A stretch of DNA of 64,000 nucleotides from Serratia liquefaciens (GTDB lineage Bacteria; Pseudomonadota; Gammaproteobacteria; Enterobacterales; Enterobacteriaceae): assembly GCF_027594825.1 (NCBI RefSeq), contig NZ_CP088930.1, positions 1,426,001 to 1,490,000 on the forward strand, given 5' to 3'. This document shows positions 58,863 to 64,000 of this stretch, piece after piece. How positions within the stretch are numbered: the first letter of the stretch is position 1; each line of letters opens with the position of its first letter. Position numbers and translations under genes: made by a program. The notes beneath the pieces are model-generated. The model was not told the origin of the DNA. It searched no databases and worked only from the letters and a program-made list of their open reading frames with translations.

Positions 58863-61142
58863 TTATAACGGTTCGGTCTGTGCTTCCACAACCGCCAGCG
58901 CCACCATGTTGACGATGCGGCGCACCGAGGCGATTGGCGTCAGGATGTGTACCGGTTTCGCTACTCCCATCAGCACCGGCCCTACGGTAACCCCTTCGGA
59001 AGAGGACACGCGCAGCAGGTTGTAGCTGATACGCGCCGCTTCCATGTTCGGCATGATCAGCACGTTGGCCGAGCCTTTCAGCGGACTGTCCGGCATCAGA
59101 TCATTACGAATACTTTCAACCAACGCGGCATCACCGTGCATCTCGCCGTCAATTTCCAGCTCCGGTGCCATCTGGTTCACCAGCTCAAGCGTTTTACGCA
59201 TCTTGCAGGCCGCCGGGTTATCGGAAGAACCAAAGCTGGAATGGGACAGCAACGCGACCTTCGGCTCAATGCCGAAGCGACGCACGGTTTCCGCCGCCAT
59301 CAGGGTGATTTCCGCCAGTTGCTCAGGCGTCGGATCGTCATTGACATAGGTATCGGCGATAAAGGTGTTGCCGCTTGGCAGCAGCAGCGCGTTCATCGCC
59401 CCGGCGACATGGGCGCCCTCACGGAAGCCAAACACTTTTTCGACCACGTCGTAGTGCTCGTGATAGCTGCCGATGGTGCCGCAGATCATCGCATCCGCCT
59501 CGCCACGATGCAGCATGATGGCGGCAATCAGCGTCGGGTTGCCGATCACCGCTCGGCGCGCCTGCTCCTGCGAAACGCCTCGGCGTTTCATGATCTGGTA
59601 GTACTCGCCCCAGTATTCATTGAAACGCGGGTCGGACTCGTTGTTCACCACTTCAAAATCTTTACCCGGCGTCAGCTGCAGACCGAGTTTTTTCAGGCGC
59701 ATTTCGATCACGCTCGGGCGCCCTACCAGAATCGGATAGGCCAAGCCTTGCGACACCAATTCCTGAGTGGCGTGCAGTACCCTTTCCTCTTCGCCTTCCG
59801 CCATCACCACCCGCTTCATTTCCTTCTTCGCCTGGGCAAAGATCGGCTTCATGAACAGGTTGGTTTTGTAGACGAATTCAGACAGTTTCTCGATATAGGC
59901 ATCGAAGTCTTCGATCGGACGCGTCGCCACGCCAGACTCCATCGCGGCCTTGGCCACTGCCGGAGCAATTTTAACAATCAGGCGCGGGTCGAAAGGTTTG
60001 GGAATGATGTATTCAGGGCCAAATGACAGATCCTGATCCCCATAGGCCGATGCCACCACGTCGCTTTGCTCGGCCAGCGCCAGATCGGCAATCGCATGCA
60101 CGCAGGCCAGCTTCATCTCTTCGTTAATGGTGGTCGCCCCTACGTCCAGCGCACCGCGGAAGATGAACGGGAAGCACAGCACGTTGTTTACCTGGTTCGG
60201 GTAGTCGGAACGGCCGGTACAGATAATGGCGTCCGGGCGCACGGCTTTCGCCAGCGGCGGCAGGATTTCCGGTTCCGGGTTGGCCAGCGCCATGATCAAC
60301 GGATCCTTGGCCATGGTTTTCACCATATCCTGAGTCAAGACACCCGGGCCGGAACAACCGAGGAAAATATCGGCGTTAGGGATAGCGTCACCCAGCGTGC
60401 GCTGGCCGTTATCTTCAATCGCATAAGCCGCCTTGGTCTGCTCCATATTGGCGTCACGGCCTTTGTAGATCACCCCTTTGGAGTCGCAGACGGTAATGTT
60501 CTGCTGGCGTAGCCCCAGGGCCACCAGCAGGTTCAGACAGGCGATCGACGCAGCACCGGCACCGGAAACCACCAGCCGCACGTCGGAAATATTCTTTTTC
60601 ACTACCCGCAGGCCATTCAACACTGCGGCAGTGGTGATGATCGCAGTACCGTGCTGATCGTCGTGGAAGACGGGGATCTTCATGCGCTCGCGCAGTTTCT
60701 GCTCGATGTAGAAACACTCCGGCGCCTTGATGTCTTCCAGGTTAATCCCGCCAAATGTCGGCTCCAGCGCGGCGATGATGTCGATCAGCTTGTCAGGGTT
60801 TAGCTCATCGACTTCGATATCAAACACGTCGATACCGGAAAACTTCTTGAACAGGACGCCTTTCCCTTCCATCACCGGCTTACCGGCCAGCGCACCGATA
60901 TTGCCCAGGCCCAGCACGGCCGTACCGTTGGAAATCACCGCCACCAGGTTACCGCGCGCGGTATATTTGTAGGCCGCCAGCGGATCGGCAGCAATTTCCA
61001 GACAAGGTGCCGCGACGCCCGGCGAATAGGCCAGCGCCAGATCGCGTTGCGTTGCCAGTGGTTTGGTGGGGGATACCTGGATCTTCCCTGGGACCGGATA
61101 TTGGTGGAAATCAAGCGCACTCTGTTTGAGCTGTTCGTCCAT
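58863..61142 (-). CDS. maeB: NADP-dependent malic enzyme MaeB
   Basis: A 759-residue enzyme that oxidatively decarboxylates malate to pyruvate. The malic enzyme part (about 1-430) has [30 protein letters not shown] and [11 protein letters not shown]. The C-terminal half (about 430-759) is a phosphate-acetyltransferase-like domain with regulatory role in this class. Length equals E. coli MaeB. The leader region upstream is unusually structured. Confidence 0.96.
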   Translation of the reverse strand: MDEQLKQSALDFHQYPVPGKIQVSPTKPLATQRDLALAYSPGVAAPCLEIAADPLAAYKYTARGNLVAVISNGTAVLGLGNIGALAGKPVMEGKGVLFKKFSGIDVFDIEVDELNPDKLIDIIAALEPTFGGINLEDIKAPECFYIEQKLRERMKIPVFHDDQHGTAIITTAAVLNGLRVVKKNISDVRLVVSGAGAASIACLNLLVALGLRQQNITVCDSKGVIYKGRDANMEQTKAAYAIEDNGQRTLGDAIPNADIFLGCSGPGVLTQDMVKTMAKDPLIMALANPEPEILPPLAKAVRPDAIICTGRSDYPNQVNNVLCFPFIFRGALDVGATTINEEMKLACVHAIADLALAEQSDVVASAYGDQDLSFGPEYIIPKPFDPRLIVKIAPAVAKAAMESGVATRPIEDFDAYIEKLSEFVYKTNLFMKPIFAQAKKEMKRVVMAEGEEERVLHATQELVSQGLAYPILVGRPSVIEMRLKKLGLQLTPGKDFEVVNNESDPRFNEYWGEYYQIMKRRGVSQEQARRAVIGNPTLIAAIMLHRGEADAMICGTIGSYHEHYDVVEKVFGFREGAHVAGAMNALLLPSGNTFIADTYVNDDPTPEQLAEITLMAAETVRRFGIEPKVALLSHSSFGSSDNPAACKMRKTLELVNQMAPELEIDGEMHGDAALVESIRNDLMPDSPLKGSANVLIMPNMEAARISYNLLRVSSSEGVTVGPVLMGVAKPVHILTPIASVRRIVNMVALAVVEAQTEPL

Positions 61143-61586
61143 TGTAGGTTCCTATGCTTTTTGCTTTTATGTTGAGGTAAGGCTTGTAAAGCTATGGGGC
61201 TATGAGGCTGCGTCCTGTCATTGTCCGTGGCGCCGTCGCAGACCCAAAAGCCCGTAATCAAGGCGGAGGGAGCAGAGCATAGCGGGCCTATGTTCAAACC
61301 CGACAACGCGGAGTACGGGCTTTTGGGGCGCGACCCGAAGGGCTGGGGCCATTTGAACGCGCATCTGTGTTACGAGTCGCTTATTTGGCCCACCAAACCT
61401 CACGACCCGCGCCTTGCTGCGCGTCCAAATGACCGCCAGCGGCGCTCACGTACAATGGCAGGGCACAGCCTTTAAGTATAGTGAGAGAAACGTCACAAAC
61501 TTTGAAGCGGGCCATAACCTTGATCGAAATAGTTTTATAAAAGTAAAAAAAGAAGTACCACAGGACGAAGAAGAAAAACACTGCCG
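61143..61586. repeat. maeB-chiZ gap with two large tandem inverted repeats
   Basis: This 444-base gap has no convincing gene. A perfect 14-base inverted repeat, CCCAAAAGCCCGTA (61243-61256) and TACGGGCTTTTGGG (61314-61327), encloses 57 bases. Nineteen bases later a second repeat pairs 61347-61363 with 61418-61434 at 15 of 17 positions (GGCCATTTGAACGCGCA on the left) around 54 bases. Short open frames cross both, but none has a ribosome site. It may be a structured leader of maeB, a non-coding RNA or an old repeat element. Confidence 0.6.
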
Positions 61587-61601
61587 TCAGTGCGGCGGCA
61601 G
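61569..61601 (-). terminator. chiWXYZ terminator enclosing the chiZ stop
   Basis: Minus-strand stem CTGCCG/CGGCAG (61596-61601 with 61581-61586), nine-base loop that contains the chiZ stop codon, then TGTTTTTCTTCTT. Confidence 0.75.
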
Positions 61602-61853
61602 TTTGGCGCGCCAGGCATTCAGCGTGGCCACACGGCCTGCGCAAATTTGTAACGAGGTTTGTAGCGCCAGGGTATAACTCAGCGCATCCCCCCAGGTATT
61701 GCCCGGCAGCTGCGGTTGTTCACAAGGGATAAACACCGTTTCAGGGGGTAACAGCACCACCGGTACTGCCGGCTGCGGCGGTTGGGCGCAGGAGCTCAAT
61801 AACAGCGCCAGGCATAGGCTGCCCAGCGCAGGCGTCATTTTTAATCGCTTCAC
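61587..61853 (-). CDS. chiZ: Rz1-like outer-membrane spanin lipoprotein ChiZ
   Basis: An 88-residue small lipoprotein. A basic N-terminus (KRLK) and hydrophobic stretch lead to the lipobox LLLSSC near residue 21; the mature part is proline-rich (QPPQPAVPVVLLPPE), as in Rz1. AGAGGA lies seven bases before a GTG at 61853, which I take as the start; an ATG at 61874 has no such site. The first 113 bases overlap chiY in another frame, the usual Rz/Rz1 layout. Together with ChiY it would fuse the membranes during release. Confidence 0.78.
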   Translation of the reverse strand: MKRLKMTPALGSLCLALLLSSCAQPPQPAVPVVLLPPETVFIPCEQPQLPGNTWGDALSYTLALQTSLQICAGRVATLNAWRAKLPPH

Positions 61854-62124
61854 GGTATTTCCTCTGATAAACATCGCTTTGCTGCCGCAGCTGCTGCTCC
61901 TGCTGCTGTTGGGCTGCCATCAGCGCGCGATTCTGTGCATCCTGGGTTTGCAGCGTGGCAATCAACCCCGCTTGCTGCGCCAGGGTCTTTTGCTGCTCTC
62001 CCGCCTGCTGCCGCGCCAGCTCCAGCCGGTGCGACAACAGCGAGCTATAGCCGCCAAGGCAGATGGCTACCAACAACAGCAGCAGCAATCCGCCCTGCGC
62101 CAATCTGTTCAGCCAGCCGCTCAT
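61741..62124 (-). CDS. chiY: Rz-like inner-membrane spanin ChiY
   Basis: A 127-residue protein with one N-terminal membrane segment (GGLLLLLLVAICLGG, near residues 11-25) and a long Gln-rich coiled coil (about 35-95, LARQQAGEQQKTLAQQAG and onward), the Rz pattern. Its ATG overlaps the chiX stop by four bases (ATGA). Confidence 0.78.
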   Translation of the reverse strand: MSGWLNRLAQGGLLLLLLVAICLGGYSSLLSHRLELARQQAGEQQKTLAQQAGLIATLQTQDAQNRALMAAQQQQEQQLRQQSDVYQRKYREAIKNDACAGQPMPGAVIELLRPTAAAGSTGGAVTP

Positions 62125-62522
62125 GCGGGGTAATCCCTGAAGGAAAGCTGGAAGTGCGGCCCGTCCTTCAGCGTCTTCCATTCCCCGCCCCACTCAACGG
62201 TAACCGCACACTCTCGCGCTGCGCGACGGACCGCCACCGCGATTTGCGCGTAGTAATCCCACTCCCAGGACACCACGCCCGCCGGCATGGCCACCACGTC
62301 CACCGCGTGGCCGGTCAAATGGCGGCTTTTCAGCGTCTGGCTTTGCCCACCGCGCACCAGGTCACGCTGACGCGCCATGCTGCGCCGCCCTTCGGTGATG
62401 GAAAAAGGCACCAGCGAATAATGCAGCGCCAGCCGCATCACCCGCACCAGATCCGGGTGGACGCCCAGTAAATTCGTCTCGCTGCGTGCGGTAAAACGAA
62501 TGTCTTCAATTTCATTTATCAT
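62121..62522 (-). CDS. chiX: M15-type L-Ala-D-Glu endopeptidase ChiX
   Basis: A 133-residue peptidoglycan endopeptidase. The M15 zinc motif SRHLTGHAVDVVA (His and Asp ligands) is near residue 75 and the second part WGGEWKTLKDGPHFQL near 115. In S. marcescens ChiX is needed with the ChiW holin for chitinase export. I chose the ATG at 62522, with GGGG upstream; a TTG at 62546 would add eight residues. It overlaps chiW by 11 bases. Confidence 0.85.
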   Translation of the reverse strand: MINEIEDIRFTARSETNLLGVHPDLVRVMRLALHYSLVPFSITEGRRSMARQRDLVRGGQSQTLKSRHLTGHAVDVVAMPAGVVSWEWDYYAQIAVAVRRAARECAVTVEWGGEWKTLKDGPHFQLSFRDYPA

Positions 62523-62838
62523 TTTTAAGCCCCGTTTTTTTGCCAATGAATCTTTTAATTAATGCGCTGATATAATCAGCCCCAAGGAAACCAATCAGTA
62601 CGCTGGCAAGGTTCGCCCATTTTAATTCCAGTCCGGTCAGCGCCAGCGCATCGCGTACCGTCCAAGCCAATAATGCGCACATAGCTGCATTTAATAACCG
62701 CCGCCGCATACCGACATTGCGATACGCTCCGTGTAATAACGCCATGAGGCCTGCCAAAATGGCATTCATCACCGGCTGAAGATATTCACATGCTCGCTGG
62801 ATAATTAAGCCAACAGCGTCTGGCTCTAAGCTGGACAT
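62512..62838 (-). CDS. chiW: Lambda-family holin ChiW
   Basis: A 108-residue membrane protein with about three hydrophobic segments (MNAILAGLMALLHGAY, LLNAAMCALLAWTV, LASVLIGFLGADYI) and a charged C-terminus, as in lambda-type holins. In the S. marcescens system the holin lets the endopeptidase reach the periplasm. TAGGAGTGT precedes the ATG. First gene of a four-gene overlapping cassette, divergent from chiB. Confidence 0.85.
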   Translation of the reverse strand: MSSLEPDAVGLIIQRACEYLQPVMNAILAGLMALLHGAYRNVGMRRRLLNAAMCALLAWTVRDALALTGLELKWANLASVLIGFLGADYISALIKRFIGKKTGLKNDK

Positions 62839-63134
62839 AGCTACACTCCTATTTTATTTTAATTAAACGCCAATCACGGCCGGTGAAATATCGGTACCTT
62901 CAGAATCTAGTGAAGGATGCTATAACAAAGCAAATGAATAAATACAGCCTCTAAAGTCAAATTCATTCACGCTCAACCCTGACACAACAGCCGCCAATCA
63001 AATAACGGCATGGGTCGATAAAAAATTCATCTTTACTGTGATTTTTTTCGACTTCTCTTTCCTCGGGAAATAAACATTAATAGCGGCGGGAGATTCACTC
63101 TCAATGACAAAAACCTTAACTCTGGAGAAATACC
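62839..63134. promoter_or_regulatory. chiW-chiB divergent promoter region
   Basis: An AT-rich 296-base spacer. It contains an AATGAAT (62933-62939) and ATTCATT (62961-62967) inverted repeat and several poly-T tracts. The layout would allow joint control of the lysis cassette and the chitinase. No -35/-10 pair was convincing enough to mark. Confidence 0.5.
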
Positions 63135-64000
63135 ATGTCAGAACGTAAAGCCGTTATTGGTTATTATTTCATTCCTACCAACCAAATTAATCACTATACC
63201 GAGTCCGATACTTCAATCGTACCTTTCCCGGTGTCCAATATTACACCGGCCAAGGCCAGGCAACTGACCCACATTAATTTCTCGTTCCTCGACATCAACA
63301 GCAATCTAGAGTGCGCCTGGGATCCGGAAACCAACGATGCCAAGGCGCGCGATGTGGTTAGCCGGTTGACTGCGCTGAAGGCGCATAACCCGAATCTGCG
63401 CATCATGTTCTCCATCGGCGGCTGGTATTACTCCAACGATCTGGGGGTGTCCCACGCCAACTATGTCAACGCGGTCAAAACCCCGGCGGCACGAACCAAA
63501 TTTGCCCAATCCTGCGTCCGCATCATGAAAGACTATGGCTTTGACGGTGTAGACATTGACTGGGAATACCCGCAGAGCAGCGAGGTCGACGGTTTTGTCG
63601 CCGCGCTACAGGAAATCCGCACCCTGCTCAATCAGCAGACCCAGACCGACGGCCGCCAGGCGCTGCCTTATCAACTGACCATTGCCGGTGCCGGCGGCGC
63701 GTTCTTCCTGTCGCGTTACTACAGCAAGCTGCCGCAGATCGTCGCCTCACTCGATTACATTAACCTGATGACTTACGATCTGGCCGGTCCATGGGAGAAA
63801 ATCACCAACCATCAGGCGGGGTTGTTTGGCGACAGCGCCGGACCAACCTTCTATAACGCGCTGCGTGAAGCCAATCTCGGCTGGAGTTGGGAAGAATTGA
63901 CCCGCGCCTTCCCCAGCCCGTTCAGCCTGACGGTAGACGCCGCCGTACAGCAACATCTGATGCTGGAAGGCGTGCCGAGCAGCAAAATCGTCATGGGCGT
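63135..64000 (+). CDS. chiB: Chitinase ChiB (5' part; runs off the window)
   Basis: The first 288 codons of a family 18 chitinase. The catalytic motif DGVDIDWEYP (DxDxE) is near residue 140. FSIGGWYYSNDLG and YINLMTYDLAGPWE are also seen. It begins SERKAVIGYYFIPTNQINHY, nearly the S. marcescens ChiB N-terminus as remembered, with no Sec signal peptide, as expected for a protein released through the ChiWXYZ route. TGGAGAAATACC precedes the ATG. The rest, including the chitin-binding domain, lies outside. Confidence 0.95.
   Translation, partial: MSERKAVIGYYFIPTNQINHYTESDTSIVPFPVSNITPAKARQLTHINFSFLDINSNLECAWDPETNDAKARDVVSRLTALKAHNPNLRIMFSIGGWYYSNDLGVSHANYVNAVKTPAARTKFAQSCVRIMKDYGFDGVDIDWEYPQSSEVDGFVAALQEIRTLLNQQTQTDGRQALPYQLTIAGAGGAFFLSRYYSKLPQIVASLDYINLMTYDLAGPWEKITNHQAGLFGDSAGPTFYNALREANLGWSWEELTRAFPSPFSLTVDAAVQQHLMLEGVPSSKIVMG

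Noticed and set aside
58947..60026. 359-codon frame antisense to maeB
   Set aside because: It is a shadow of the maeB coding sequence, rich in His and Arg as such frames are.
61487..61503. CRP-like TGTGA site upstream of maeB
   Set aside because: Only one half-site matches; the second half is off in sequence or spacing.
61381..61644. 87-codon minus-strand frame in the maeB-chiZ gap
   Set aside because: It overlaps chiZ and its terminator, begins within them and has no ribosome site; the inverted repeats explain the region better.
61587..62838. Prophage remnant
   Set aside because: Lysis genes are phage-like, but no structural, integrase or replication genes adjoin them and the link to chiB fits a domesticated secretion cassette.

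Overview
The window is a gammaproteobacterial chromosome segment, almost certainly Serratia. The partial gene at the right edge matches Serratia marcescens chitinase ChiB as I remember it, and it is divergent from a chiWXYZ-type holin/endopeptidase/spanin cassette. A budBA butanediol operon is present, and the middle follows the Escherichia coli order yfeR-yfeH-ypeB-ligA-zipA-cysZ-cysK-ptsHI-crr...cysM-cysAWTP-yfeXYZ...ypeA-amiA-hemF...maeB. Small differences from the remembered ChiB suggest a relative of S. marcescens rather than that species itself; the species is not settled. No rRNA, tRNA, CRISPR array or transposase was found.

Left (1-13.8 kb): an enterobactin-type catecholate siderophore locus. 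fepB, entS and fepDGC handle periplasmic capture, export and inner-membrane import. entF with an MbtH-like gene and fes covers assembly and iron release. fepA is the receptor. Fur-like boxes precede fepB, entS/fepD and fepA. The entCEBA genes are not in the window and may lie to its left. Next come an orphan DppA-like binding protein, the budAB operon with its LysR gene (15.6-19.4 kb) and a stand-alone eutBC pair (19.4-21.6 kb).

Centre (22.9-49.7 kb): conserved core genes for DNA ligation, division (zipA), cysteine and sulfur assimilation, the PTS phosphorelay, a Dyp peroxidase, cell-wall amidase and haem synthesis. Between crr and cysM lies an accessory two-component system divergent from a MacAB-type export pump. 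A YgiW-like gene with a PmrA-type box sits between yfeZ and ypeA.

Right (49.8-64 kb): where E. coli carries the eut operon between hemF and maeB, this genome has four co-oriented genes: a haem-type TonB-dependent receptor, a signal-peptide-bearing S9A oligopeptidase, a TonB paralogue and a ChaN-like lipoprotein. Two perfect 6-1-6 Fur boxes lie at the upstream end. mmuPM (S-methylmethionine use), maeB, a structured 444-base gap and the chitinase secretion cassette follow. The four-gene iron module is the best candidate for an undescribed system: it resembles protease-assisted iron piracy systems such as Fus, but with a different protease family. Two ERIC elements, one inside that module and one at the entF stop, and several other palindromic elements are also described.
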